A stretch of DNA of 64,000 nucleotides, from assembly GCF_900116665.1 (NCBI RefSeq), contig NZ_FPBK01000001.1, positions 934,760 to 998,759 on the forward strand, in the 5' to 3' direction. The stretch is from Pustulibacterium marinum. Its GTDB lineage: Bacteria; Bacteroidota; Bacteroidia; Flavobacteriales; Flavobacteriaceae. The first letter of the stretch is position 1, and every line of letters begins with the position of its first letter. Shown here one piece after another: positions 22,927 to 31,380 of this stretch. Under the pieces are notes generated by a model. The model had not been told where the DNA came from and searched no databases. It worked only from the letters and a program-made list of their open reading frames with translations. The position numbers and the translations under genes were made by a program.

Positions 22927-24227
22927 AACAGTTAAAACTCATTATAAAAAGAGAGTATCTCAATAAGATACGAAACAAGTCATTTATTGTAATGACGTTT
23001 TTAAGTCCGTTGATCTTTATAGGTCTTATAAGTTTGGTAGCTTATCTTTCAAGAGTGAACAATGACGATAAGCAAATTGTTACTGTTTTGGATCAAACAG
23101 GAAGGTATGCAAACCAGTTTGAAGATTTTGATAGTTTTACTTTTCAATATTTGAATACATCACAGCAGTTTGAATCGGCTAAAACAGCGGTTGAAGAACA
23201 AGAAGGTTATGGACTTTTGTTTATACCCAACTTGCCAGAAAATCAATTAAAATCTAAGATTACATTTTACGCAGAAGATTCTCCTAGTATCGATTTACTT
23301 CGGTATTTATCTAAAAAAATTGAAGACAAAACGTTTGAAGATAATCTAAAAGAGAGTGGTGTAAACTTGTCTCAAATAAGTGAGACTTCTTCAAATATTG
23401 ATATTCGTGTAGAAAATTTTAGTGGAGAAGAATCCTCAAAAATTGCGGGTGTATTAAAATTGGTTTTTGGTGGTGCAGCTGGTTATTTCTTGATGATGTT
23501 TATTATTATCTACGGAAATATGATCATGCGAAGTGTTATAGAAGAAAAAACAAATAGAATTATAGAAATTATAATTTCTTCGGTAAAACCTATCCAATTA
23601 ATGATGGGGAAAATCATAGGAACTTCTCTTGCGGGAATTACGCAATTTGTAGTATGGTTGTTTCTCGGTTCGGTTTTATTTTTCACAGTTTCTATCATTT
23701 TTCATGTTGATTTAGGAAGCGTTGATACGCCGCAAAAAGCAATGCTAGAAAACAGCGGAGCTATGGAAGCTATGGTACAAACAGGATTTGCAGAGATTGC
23801 TAATTTACCTTTAGCAACCTTGATCATTTCATTTTTAATTTATTTCATAGGAGGGTATCTTTTATACAGTTCTATCTATGTTTCTATTGGAGCGGCGGTA
23901 GATAGCGAAACCGATACACAACAATTTATGATGCCGGTGATCATGATGTTGATGCTGGGAGTTTACGTTGGTTTCTTTACGGTAATCAATAATCCTCATG
24001 GAACAGTGGCTACTGTTTTCTCCTTTATTCCATTTACTTCACCAATTGTAATGCTCATGCGAATACCGTTTGGAGTTCCTCTATGGCAAATCATACTTTC
24101 AATGGTTATTCTTTATATCACTTTTACTGGAGTGGTTTGGTTGGCAGCAAAAATTTATAGAGTAGGAATTCTTATGTATGGTAAAAAGCCATCATACAAA
24201 GAATTATACAAGTGGTTAAAATATTAA
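22923..24227 (+). CDS. ABC transporter permease (NatB/ABC-2 type)
   Basis: 434 residues. One N-terminal membrane helix (FIVMTFLSPLIFIGLISLVA), a ~140-residue external domain, then five or six membrane helices: the ABC-2 exporter layout of NatB. The cytoplasmic VIEEKTNRIIEIIISSVKPI followed by QLMMGKIIG is the conserved coupling segment that meets the ATPase. Starts within the last codon of the ATPase gene (ATGA overlap). Works as a dimer or pair with the upstream ATPase in the inner membrane. Confidence 0.92.
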   Translation: MKQLKLIIKREYLNKIRNKSFIVMTFLSPLIFIGLISLVAYLSRVNNDDKQIVTVLDQTGRYANQFEDFDSFTFQYLNTSQQFESAKTAVEEQEGYGLLFIPNLPENQLKSKITFYAEDSPSIDLLRYLSKKIEDKTFEDNLKESGVNLSQISETSSNIDIRVENFSGEESSKIAGVLKLVFGGAAGYFLMMFIIIYGNMIMRSVIEEKTNRIIEIIISSVKPIQLMMGKIIGTSLAGITQFVVWLFLGSVLFFTVSIIFHVDLGSVDTPQKAMLENSGAMEAMVQTGFAEIANLPLATLIISFLIYFIGGYLLYSSIYVSIGAAVDSETDTQQFMMPVIMMLMLGVYVGFFTVINNPHGTVATVFSFIPFTSPIVMLMRIPFGVPLWQIILSMVILYITFTGVVWLAAKIYRVGILMYGKKPSYKELYKWLKY

Positions 24228-24309
24228 AAATAGGTGTTAAATAGAACCTAAACTAAATGTAGGACTAGCTTTTTTTATGTAACTAGCTTTATTGTTTCAA
24301 ATAAAAGTT

Positions 24310-25185
24310 ATGTCAAAGAAAACTAGTCCTATTTTTTTTGTTTTACTGATGATACTATCAGTACATGTTTTAAGATCACAAACTACCGATCTTTTTAGAG
24401 TTGAGTACACCTATTTGCCAAACAGCGGAACAGATAATTCCATCCAGCGTTTTAGATCTTTAGCGCAAGTTCCCATTCCTATCAAAGATGATTATTTAGT
24501 TTTCAGTTTTGATTATCGATATTTAAAATTAGAGCTGAATGATGTTCCTTTTGAAACGAATGATCTTAATTCTACTCAAAGAATTGAAGGTACAGTTGGT
24601 TATGTTTATAAATATAATGAAGATTGGAGGTTTGCCTTAAGAGGTGGAGTTCGTTTGGCTTCAAATTTTGATTCCAAAATGGTAAGTGACGATATGTTAT
24701 ATTTAGTTTCTGCCTATGCAATTAACGACCGATTGGAGGATGAAACATTGAAAAATCCCTACAGGCTAATTTTGGGACTTTTATATACTACAACTCCTGG
24801 TAGAAATTATCCATTACCTTTTGTAAACTATCATGTAGAACACGAAAATTGGAGTTATTCTCTAGGTGTTCCAAAATCTAATATTCACTATTACCTAAAT
24901 GATAAAAATAGAATTCAGGCCTTTGGAACATTAGATAACTTTTTTGCCAATATTCAAGGTGATAAAATGGTTGATGGTCAATTGGCTCAAAATATTTCTA
25001 TGACAAATGTACTTTTAGGTATCGGATATGAGTATTACTTTACAGATCATTTATTATATTACGGCTATATTGCACATTCAGTCTATAACGATTACCGACT
25101 TCGAAACAATGACAGAGATGATATTTACGTTATAGATGATAAAAATTCTATATATTTTAGAACGGGAGTTCGATTTAAATTTTAA
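24310..25185 (+). CDS. DUF6268-type outer-membrane beta-barrel protein
   Basis: 291 residues from the ATG at 24310; an in-frame TTG at 24292 is less likely. Signal peptide MSKKTSPIFFVLLMILSVHV with cleavage near RSQ. The mature part is built of alternating amphipathic strands rich in Tyr/Asn/Asp (YLVFSFDYRYLKLEL, GTVGYVYKYNEDWRFALRGG) and ends with Phe (FRTGVRFKF), the outer-membrane insertion signal. It matches the DUF6268 barrel proteins of Bacteroidota. The stop codon is 2 bases from the start of the sigma54-type regulator gene, so they probably share an mRNA. Function unknown. Confidence 0.8.
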   Translation: MSKKTSPIFFVLLMILSVHVLRSQTTDLFRVEYTYLPNSGTDNSIQRFRSLAQVPIPIKDDYLVFSFDYRYLKLELNDVPFETNDLNSTQRIEGTVGYVYKYNEDWRFALRGGVRLASNFDSKMVSDDMLYLVSAYAINDRLEDETLKNPYRLILGLLYTTTPGRNYPLPFVNYHVEHENWSYSLGVPKSNIHYYLNDKNRIQAFGTLDNFFANIQGDKMVDGQLAQNISMTNVLLGIGYEYYFTDHLLYYGYIAHSVYNDYRLRNNDRDDIYVIDDKNSIYFRTGVRFKF

Positions 25186-25187
25186 AT

Positions 25188-26354
25188 ATGTCCAAAATAC
25201 TCGTTATCGAAGATGAAGCAGCAATCAGAAGAGTGCTGGTTAAAATTCTCTCTGAAGAAAGTGAAACTTACCAATTAGATGAAGCTGCAGATGGTGTTGA
25301 AGGGTTAGAAAAAGTAAAGAGCGAAGATTATGATCTTGTACTTTGCGATATCAAAATGCCTAAAAAAGATGGTATAGAAGTACTTGAAGAAGCTAAAAAT
25401 ATAAAACCTGAAACTTCTTTTGTAATGATCTCCGGTCATGGAGATATAGATACAGCCGTCAATGCAATGCGCATGGGAGCCTATGATTTTATTTCAAAGC
25501 CACCAGATCTCAATAGACTTTTAAATACTGTTAGAAATGCGCTAGATAACAAAACTTTAGTGACCGAAAATAAAAGGTTGCGTAAAAAAGTGAGCAAAAA
25601 CTATCAAATGATAGGCGAGAGTGATCAGATTCAACAAATAAAACAAATGGTTGAAAAAGTAGCTCCAACAGATGCTCGCGTATTGATTACAGGAAGCAAC
25701 GGTACCGGAAAAGAGCTGGTAGCGCATCAATTACATGAACAAAGTGACCGTAGCAAAGCTCCTATGATAGAAGTGAATTGTGCAGCAATTCCATCAGAAT
25801 TAATAGAGAGCGAATTGTTTGGACACGTGAAAGGAGCGTTTACTTCTGCTGTAAAGGATAGAGCTGGTAAATTTGAAGCTGCCAATAAAGGAACTATTTT
25901 CTTGGATGAAATTGGAGATATGAGTTTAGCCGCTCAAGCCAAAGTATTGAGAGCGCTTCAGGAAAATAGAATTTCAAGAGTTGGTAGCGATAAAGATATT
26001 AAAGTAGATGTTCGCGTCATCGCGGCGACAAATAAAGATCTTAAAAAAGAAATTGCGGAAGGTAATTTTCGTGAAGATTTATACCATCGTTTGGCAGTGA
26101 TTTTAATTCAGGTTCCCGCTCTAAATGATCGTCGAGAAGATATTCCAGAATTGGTACATCACTTCTCTAAAAAAATAGCTCAGGAACAAGGTTCAGTTGC
26201 TAAAAATTTTACAGATGATGCAATTAAGGTATTGCAAGGTTACGACTGGACAGGGAATATTCGCGAATTAAGAAATGTAGTGGAGCGATTAATTATTTTG
26301 GGCGGACAAGAAATTTCTGAAGATGACGTAAAATTGTTTGCTAGCAAATCATAA
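25188..26354 (+). CDS. Sigma54-type response regulator lacking a Fis HTH
   Basis: 388 residues. Receiver domain 1-120 with Asp54 as phosphorylation site (VLCDIKMPKKDG) and Lys104, then an AAA+ domain with Walker A GSNGTGKE (169-176), Walker B GTIFLDEIGDM (235-245) and Arg finger region REDLYHR (295-301). The sigma54-contacting loop reads GAFTSA (216-221) instead of GAFTGA. The protein stops right after the AAA+ lid (EISEDDVKLFASKS), so the Fis-type DNA-binding helix-turn-helix of NtrC is absent. It must act without specific DNA binding or through a partner. No histidine kinase is adjacent. PPK2 is encoded 15 bases downstream. Confidence 0.9.
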   Translation: MSKILVIEDEAAIRRVLVKILSEESETYQLDEAADGVEGLEKVKSEDYDLVLCDIKMPKKDGIEVLEEAKNIKPETSFVMISGHGDIDTAVNAMRMGAYDFISKPPDLNRLLNTVRNALDNKTLVTENKRLRKKVSKNYQMIGESDQIQQIKQMVEKVAPTDARVLITGSNGTGKELVAHQLHEQSDRSKAPMIEVNCAAIPSELIESELFGHVKGAFTSAVKDRAGKFEAANKGTIFLDEIGDMSLAAQAKVLRALQENRISRVGSDKDIKVDVRVIAATNKDLKKEIAEGNFREDLYHRLAVILIQVPALNDRREDIPELVHHFSKKIAQEQGSVAKNFTDDAIKVLQGYDWTGNIRELRNVVERLIILGGQEISEDDVKLFASKS

Positions 26355-26369
26355 AACTTTCTTTTCAAT

Positions 26370-27245
26370 ATGAAAATCAAAACCGAAGACTATTTAGCTA
26401 AAACACCTGTAGATTTAAGTGAAGTTCCTACTTGTGAAGATTTTGGAAAATCTGGTAAAAAGTTAGAAAAGGAGCTTGAAAAAGTGAGGGTAGATTTAGG
26501 CGATTTTCAAAATACATTATATGCTCACGGAAAATACGGTGTTCTTATTTGTATTCAAGGAATGGATACAGCTGGAAAAGATAGTTTGATTCGGGAAGTT
26601 TTTAAAGACTTTAATGCTAGAGGAATTGTAGTGCATAGTTTTAAAAAACCATCAGAGTTAGAATTACGTCATGATTTTCTCTGGAGACATTATATAGCAT
26701 TACCGGAAAAAGGTAAATTTAGTGTTTTCAATAGAACGCATTATGAAAATGTGTTGATTAGCAGAGTACATCCAGAGCTAGTATTGACAGAGAAAATCCC
26801 CGGAATTCATTCCGTAGAAGACATTACTCCAGAATTTTGGCAAGAACGATTTCATCAAATCAATCATTTTGAAGAGCATATTGAAAAAACAGGAACTATT
26901 GTGTTTAAATTCTTTCTTCATATCTCAAAAGATGAACAAAAAAGTCGTTTGCTAAGAAGATTGCGTAAGAAAAATAAAAACTGGAAATTTTCCCCAGATG
27001 ATCTAAAAGAGCGTAAATTGTGGGAAGATTATCAATCGTATTATGAAGATGCTATCAATAATACATCAACAAAAGAAGTTCCTTGGTACATAATTCCTTC
27101 AGATAATAAAGATGCAGCTCGCTTCATCGTAACTAAAATAATGTATGAAGAGTTGAAAAAATTTAAAGATATCAAAGAACCAACCTTAGATACTTCAATA
27201 CAAAAAAATATAGATTCTTTTATAGAACAACTTAAGCAAGAATAA
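26370..27245 (+). CDS. Polyphosphate kinase 2 family protein
   Basis: 291 residues. Walker A GMDTAGKDS (~64-72; family GMDAAGKDG), FKKPSELELRHDFLWRHY (the PPK2 lid region), FNRTHYENVLISRVHP and the basic SRLLRRLRKKNKNWKFSPDD segment are all conserved in PPK2. The enzyme uses inorganic polyphosphate to phosphorylate nucleoside mono- or diphosphates (or the reverse). The class (ADP- or AMP-preferring) cannot be assigned from sequence alone. It sits 15 bases after the sigma54-type regulator and 2 bases before an M28 peptidase gene, so it is likely co-transcribed with both. Confidence 0.9.
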   Translation: MKIKTEDYLAKTPVDLSEVPTCEDFGKSGKKLEKELEKVRVDLGDFQNTLYAHGKYGVLICIQGMDTAGKDSLIREVFKDFNARGIVVHSFKKPSELELRHDFLWRHYIALPEKGKFSVFNRTHYENVLISRVHPELVLTEKIPGIHSVEDITPEFWQERFHQINHFEEHIEKTGTIVFKFFLHISKDEQKSRLLRRLRKKNKNWKFSPDDLKERKLWEDYQSYYEDAINNTSTKEVPWYIIPSDNKDAARFIVTKIMYEELKKFKDIKEPTLDTSIQKNIDSFIEQLKQE

Positions 27246-27247
27246 CC

Positions 27248-28612
27248 ATGAAAAACCTAACCTTCCTTTTTCTACTTGTATTTTCAATTTCATTTAGTCA
27301 AACTTCAGAAGAACAACAACTCAAAAAATTTTACGATACTTCTTTATTAAACGGTCAAAGTTATGATTGGTTAGATTATTTATCCAATCGAATAGGAAGT
27401 CGTTTGTCGGGTTCCGTTGGTGCAGAACTTGCTGTGAAATATACCAAAGAGGAACTTGATAAATTAGGATTAGACAAAGTTTGGTTGCAACCGGTAATGG
27501 TGCCAAAATGGGTGCGTGGCGCTAAAGAATATGCATACATTAAATCTTCAACTGGAAATACAAATCTACCTGTTTGTGCATTAGGAGGTTCTGTGGCTAC
27601 ACCTGCTTTGGGAATTACTGCAGAAGTTATAGAGGTTAAGAATTTTGAAGAATTAAAGGAACTAGGTGAAGCTAAGATAAAAGGTAAAATAGTTTTCTAT
27701 AACCGACCAATGCAAGCAGATTTAATTCAAACCTTTAATGCTTATGGCGGTTGTGTTGATCAGCGAGTTCATGGAGCCAAAGAAGCGGTAAAATATGGTG
27801 CTGTCGCTGTTTTGGTTCGTTCTATGAATCTTCGTTTAGATGATTTACCGCATACTGGAACTATGAGTTACGATGATTTGCCAGATTCAGAAAAAATTCC
27901 TGCCGCTGCTATAAGTACCAATGCAGCTGAATTATTGAGTACCATGGTTAAGTTAACACCAGATTTGAAAGTTCACTTCAAACAATCTTGTGAAAATAAA
28001 GGCGAAGTACAGTCGTATAATGTTATAGGAGAAATTAAAGGTTCGGAAAAACCAGATGAAATAATGGTTGTTGGAGGACATTTAGACTCTTGGGATTTAG
28101 GAGATGGTTCGCATGATGATGGTGCGGGAGTGGTTCAAAGTATGGAGGTTTTGCGCTTGATGAAAGAGACTGGTTATAAACCAAAACATACCGTAAGGGT
28201 AGTGCTATTTATGAATGAAGAAAATGGTCTACGTGGAGGTTTAAAGTATGCTGATGTCGCAAAAAATAAGAAAGAGAAACATCTATTTGCTTTGGAAAGT
28301 GATGCAGGAGGATTTTCTCCTAGAGGTTTTTCATTTGATTGTACTGATGAACAATTTGAAACCATAGCAAATTGGAGTATTTTATTTAAGCCATATCTTA
28401 TTCATTACTTTGAAAAAGGTGGTAGTGGAGCAGATGTTGGACCGCTTAAAGCTGATGGCGTTATTCTAGCAGGATTAAGACCAGATTCTCAGCGTTATTT
28501 TGATTATCACCATGCAGCAAATGATCGTTTTGATGCAGTGAACAAAAGAGAGTTAGAATTAGGAGCGGCTACAATGGCTAGTTTACTTTATTTAATAGAT
28601 CAGAATTTTTAA
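27248..28612 (+). CDS. M28-family zinc metallopeptidase (secreted)
   Basis: 454 residues with a signal peptide, MKNLTFLFLLVFSISFSQ. The di-zinc aminopeptidase/carboxypeptidase core is intact: GGHLDSWDLGDGSHDDGAG supplies His and Asp ligands, NEENGLRGG gives the catalytic Glu and a ligand Glu, ALESDAGGFSP the next Asp, and YHHAANDRFD the last His. A protease-associated-like domain occupies the segment around 120-230 (KIVFYNRPMQADLIQ). It resembles carboxypeptidase Q-type enzymes. It would act in the periplasm or outside on peptides. Starts 2 bases after the PPK2 stop codon. Confidence 0.9.
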   Translation: MKNLTFLFLLVFSISFSQTSEEQQLKKFYDTSLLNGQSYDWLDYLSNRIGSRLSGSVGAELAVKYTKEELDKLGLDKVWLQPVMVPKWVRGAKEYAYIKSSTGNTNLPVCALGGSVATPALGITAEVIEVKNFEELKELGEAKIKGKIVFYNRPMQADLIQTFNAYGGCVDQRVHGAKEAVKYGAVAVLVRSMNLRLDDLPHTGTMSYDDLPDSEKIPAAAISTNAAELLSTMVKLTPDLKVHFKQSCENKGEVQSYNVIGEIKGSEKPDEIMVVGGHLDSWDLGDGSHDDGAGVVQSMEVLRLMKETGYKPKHTVRVVLFMNEENGLRGGLKYADVAKNKKEKHLFALESDAGGFSPRGFSFDCTDEQFETIANWSILFKPYLIHYFEKGGSGADVGPLKADGVILAGLRPDSQRYFDYHHAANDRFDAVNKRELELGAATMASLLYLIDQNF

Positions 28613-28615
28613 GAA

Positions 28616-29512
28616 TTATTTTCTAGGGTGAAATGTATTGATGACTTCTGTCAAATGTTTTCTATCTAAATGCATATACACTTCGGTAGTGGTGATACTG
28701 CTATGACCAAGCATTTGTTGTATGGCTCTTAAATTTGCTCCATTTTCAAGTAGATGTGTCGCAAAGGAATGCCTAAAGGTATGAGGACTGATTTTTTTCT
28801 GTAGATTAATTTCTTTAGCTAAATTTTTAATGATTGTAAAAATCATGGCTCTAGTAAGTTGTCTCCCTCTTCTATTTAGAAAAAGAAAATCCTCGTGCTT
28901 CGGCTGAATTGGAATATGACACCGAATTTCGTTTCTGTAGATAGAAATATATTTTACCGTAGTATCTGCAATAGGTACAAAACGTTGTTTATTTCCTTTA
29001 CCGGTAACATTTATAAAGCCTTCTTCAAAATAAAGATCAGAAATTCGCAGATTAACCAATTCACTTACACGAAGTCCACAACTATATAGTGTTTCAATAA
29101 TAGCTTTATTTCTGGTGCCTTCGGGTTTGCTTAAATCAATAGCGTTAATAAGATTGTCTATCTCTTGTTCCGAAAGAACATCGGGTAATTTTCTGCCTGT
29201 TTTCGGTGTTTCTATAAGTTCTGTGGGATTATCAGTTCTATAATCTTCAAAAACTAGATAATTAAAAAAACTTTTTAATCCCGAAATGAGCCTTGCTTGT
29301 GTTCTTGGTTGTACGTCTTTGGAAACGCTGTAAATGAATTGTAATAAATCTTCTTCAGATATAGAAATCGGACTTTTATTAATATTATGTTCTGTTAAGT
29401 ATTTGTGTAATTTTTCTACATCGAATGTGTAATTGTTGACCGAGTTTTCGGAGAGGCCTTTTTCAATTTTTAGATAGAAGGCATAATCGTGAATAGCATT
29501 TTTCCATTTCAT
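28616..29512 (-). CDS. xerD: Tyrosine recombinase XerD
   Basis: 298 residues, the normal XerC/D length. An N-terminal SAM-like core-binding domain (KIEKGLSENSVNNYTFDVEK) is followed by the catalytic domain with Arg148 (SCGLRVSELVNLR), Lys172 (GKGNKQR), His244-x2-Arg247 (HTFRHSFATHLLENGANL), His270 (MLGHSSITTTEVYMH) and nucleophile Tyr279. It resolves chromosome dimers at dif with a partner; many Bacteroidota carry a single main XerD-like pair. The start codon is 18 bases after an intrinsic terminator on its own strand, so expression depends on readthrough (see 29530-29670). It converges with the peptidase gene, 3 bases apart. Confidence 0.93.
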   Translation of the reverse strand: MKWKNAIHDYAFYLKIEKGLSENSVNNYTFDVEKLHKYLTEHNINKSPISISEEDLLQFIYSVSKDVQPRTQARLISGLKSFFNYLVFEDYRTDNPTELIETPKTGRKLPDVLSEQEIDNLINAIDLSKPEGTRNKAIIETLYSCGLRVSELVNLRISDLYFEEGFINVTGKGNKQRFVPIADTTVKYISIYRNEIRCHIPIQPKHEDFLFLNRRGRQLTRAMIFTIIKNLAKEINLQKKISPHTFRHSFATHLLENGANLRAIQQMLGHSSITTTEVYMHLDRKHLTEVINTFHPRK

Positions 29513-29529
29513 AGGTAGCTAATATAATT

Positions 29530-29554
29530 AAAAAAGCCACCAAAAAGGTGGCTT
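29530..29554 (-). terminator. Intrinsic terminator in the xerD leader
   Basis: Minus-strand stem GCCACC-TTTTT-GGTGGC followed by TTTTTT, 18 bases before the xerD start codon and about 80-105 bases after a strong promoter. Confidence 0.75.
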
Positions 29555-29634
29555 TACATTTTGAAGTCATATTTACATTCCCCCAAACACAAAATGAATC
29601 TTCAAAAAAATCCTTAGTAATTAATAGTTCACTA
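29535..29634 (-). ncRNA. Candidate small RNA or attenuated xerD leader
   Basis: About 100 bases between a consensus promoter (29641-29670) and the terminator at 29530-29554. No credible coding frame. The RNA can fold: TTTTGAAG pairs with CTTCAAAA (8 bp), enclosing ATTC/GAAT and a purine-rich loop GTTTGGGGGAA. Either a free small RNA or a regulatory leader of xerD. I do not recognise it as a known family. Confidence 0.5.
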
Positions 29635-29640
29635 CTGGTA

Positions 29641-29670
29641 CAAATATAACTATTATTTTGATTATGTCAA
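29641..29670 (-). promoter_or_regulatory. Consensus promoter for the xerD leader/small RNA
   Basis: On the minus strand: TTG (29670-29668), exactly 19 bases, then TATATTTG (29648-29641). This is a textbook Bacteroidota promoter, one of the best in the window. Confidence 0.7.
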
Positions 29671-29862
29671 TATATTTTAAATAAAAAGTCAAATCATCAA
29701 AATAAAGCAATGAATGTTGAGTATATTTTCATAAAAGTTTGTTAAATAATCCTACATCGTTTTAGTGTTTTACAAAAATTAGGTTTTATTTTTCGTTTTC
29801 TTAACGCTCACGGAATTTCTTACTTTATAAGTTAGCATTATAAATTTTAAAAGAAAATTTTT

Positions 29863-30486
29863 ATGAAAAAGATTGTATTTACTGTATTCTTTACTGTAGC
29901 AGGATTATTGGTAACCCATGCACAAGCAGATCAGAGTTTACCACAAATTGGTGTAAAAGGTGGGTTTAACTTTTCAACAATTACAGGAGATGACTTTGAT
30001 GATGGGCAAGATCCAAGAACTAGTTTTAATGTTGGTCTTTTAGCAGAGTTGCCGTTGTCTGATAGATTTTCTATACAACCGGAAGTTCTTTACTCGGCAC
30101 AAGGTTTTGATATTAAGCAATATGATAATTCAGATGATTTGGAGTATCAATTAGATTACATTCAAGTGCCTATTCTTGCTAAGTTTTATTTAGTAAAGGG
30201 TTTGAGTATAGAAGCCGGTCCACAGTTTGGATTCAAGGTTAATGAAGAAATAGATTCTAATCCCGATAGTGATGGAGGAGATTTTGATATTTCTGAAGAT
30301 AGTTCTTCAGTTAAGGATTTTGATACTAGTATTGCTGGTGGAGTATCTTATAAATTTGATAATGGATTCTTCTTGTCAGGTAGATATGCTTATGGTTTAA
30401 GTAGTATTTTTGATGATGATAGTATTTTTCAAAACATTGATGTGAAAAACGCGGTTTGGCAAGTAGGTGTAGGGTTTATGTTTTAA
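29863..30486 (+). CDS. Outer-membrane beta-barrel protein (PorT/OmpX-like), copy 1
   Basis: 207 residues with signal peptide MKKIVFTVFFTVAGLLVTHA (cleavage near AQA). An eight-strand barrel pattern is visible: IGVKGGFNFSTITGDDFDD, FNVGLLAELPLSDRFSIQ, PEVLYSAQGF, LDYIQVPILAKFYLVKGLSI, EAGPQFGFKV, and the end VWQVGVGFMF with terminal Phe. This is the PF13568-type outer-membrane barrel very common in Bacteroidota. It has a close paralogue as the next gene (30697-31293), each with its own terminator, so they arose by tandem duplication. Function unknown; probably a small structural or adhesion barrel. Confidence 0.88.
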   Translation: MKKIVFTVFFTVAGLLVTHAQADQSLPQIGVKGGFNFSTITGDDFDDGQDPRTSFNVGLLAELPLSDRFSIQPEVLYSAQGFDIKQYDNSDDLEYQLDYIQVPILAKFYLVKGLSIEAGPQFGFKVNEEIDSNPDSDGGDFDISEDSSSVKDFDTSIAGGVSYKFDNGFFLSGRYAYGLSSIFDDDSIFQNIDVKNAVWQVGVGFMF

Positions 30487-30510
30487 ACTATTTTTTAAAA
30501 AGTAGAATTA

Positions 30511-30542
30511 AAAAGAGAGTGCTGGTAGGTACTCTCTTTTTA
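30511..30542 (+). terminator. Intrinsic terminator
   Basis: AAAGAGAGT / ACTCTCTTT stem followed by T's, after the first barrel gene. Confidence 0.8.
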
Positions 30543-30696
30543 TTCTTTGGAGATATAATTATTTTGAAATTATAAGTGTAATTCCACAAATACATGTAAT
30601 TTTGGCATAATTATTTAAAAGAGAGGGATATTTATTTTTTTTTAAAGTTAATTTCTTCTTTTTTTGTAGATTTATTTAACCAAAAAACAATTCATT

Positions 30697-31293
30697 ATGA
30701 AAAAAACTTTATTATGTGTTTTTATGACCTTTGCAGGTCTTTATATTTCCAACGCACAGAGCGAAGATAGCGGAGTAGAATTCGGTATTAAAGCGGGAGC
30801 AAATATTTCCTCTACTGTGGGGAGTAAATTTAGAGATAGTCAAAAAGATCGTGTAGCTTTTAACGCGGGTATTGTTTCTGAGTTTCATCTTTCAGAAAAA
30901 TTCTCTTTACAGCCAGAATTGATGTATTCTGGGCAAGGATCTCAAGTAGTCCGAACAGACGCACAAGACGTTGAGCTTAAGTTGGATTATATACAATTGC
31001 CAGTGTTGGCTAAGTTTTATTTTGTAAAAGATTTTAGTAGTATTGAGCTTGGACCTCAAGTAGGTTATAAAATAAAAGAAGATTTAAGTGTAGACGGAAT
31101 TGCTAGTGATGATAGAGTAAGAGATTTAGATCTTAGTTTGGCTCTTGGTTTTACATACGAGTTTAAAAATGGAATTTTTATTTCGGCTAGATATAATCAT
31201 GGAATGATTGATATTTTAGATGAAACTTATCTTTTAGGTGCTGTTTATAAGAAAAATACTGTCATTCAAGTTGATTTAGGATTTATGTTTTAA
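30697..31293 (+). CDS. Outer-membrane beta-barrel protein (PorT/OmpX-like), copy 2
   Basis: 198 residues, signal peptide MKKTLLCVFMTFAGLYISNA. Parallel to the preceding gene throughout: FGIKAGANISSTVGSKFRDS, FNAGIVSEFHLSEKFSLQPE, LDYIQLPVLAKFYFVKDFSS, LGPQVGYKI, IQVDLGFMF with C-terminal Phe. The acidic loop present in copy 1 (around residues 128-148) is shorter here. A paralogue kept with a separate terminator and intergenic region may be expressed under different conditions. Function unknown. Confidence 0.88.
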   Translation: MKKTLLCVFMTFAGLYISNAQSEDSGVEFGIKAGANISSTVGSKFRDSQKDRVAFNAGIVSEFHLSEKFSLQPELMYSGQGSQVVRTDAQDVELKLDYIQLPVLAKFYFVKDFSSIELGPQVGYKIKEDLSVDGIASDDRVRDLDLSLALGFTYEFKNGIFISARYNHGMIDILDETYLLGAVYKKNTVIQVDLGFMF

Positions 31294-31324
31294 TCTGGGT
31301 TTATATCAATGATTGATAAGATAT

Positions 31325-31360
31325 AAAAAATAGCCTGCAGAATGCAGGCTATTTTTTTAT
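31325..31360. terminator. Bidirectional terminator
   Basis: AAAATAGCCTGCA / TGCAGGCTATTTT with a 3-base loop and T/A runs on both sides, between the convergent barrel and FadL-type genes. Confidence 0.9.
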
Positions 31361-31380
31361 ACTTTTCTAAAAGTAATTAT

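Noticed and set aside
29863..31293. Two similar barrel genes as a mobile duplication
   Set aside because: The copies have diverged substantially, have separate terminators and no flanking repeats; an old tandem duplication explains them.
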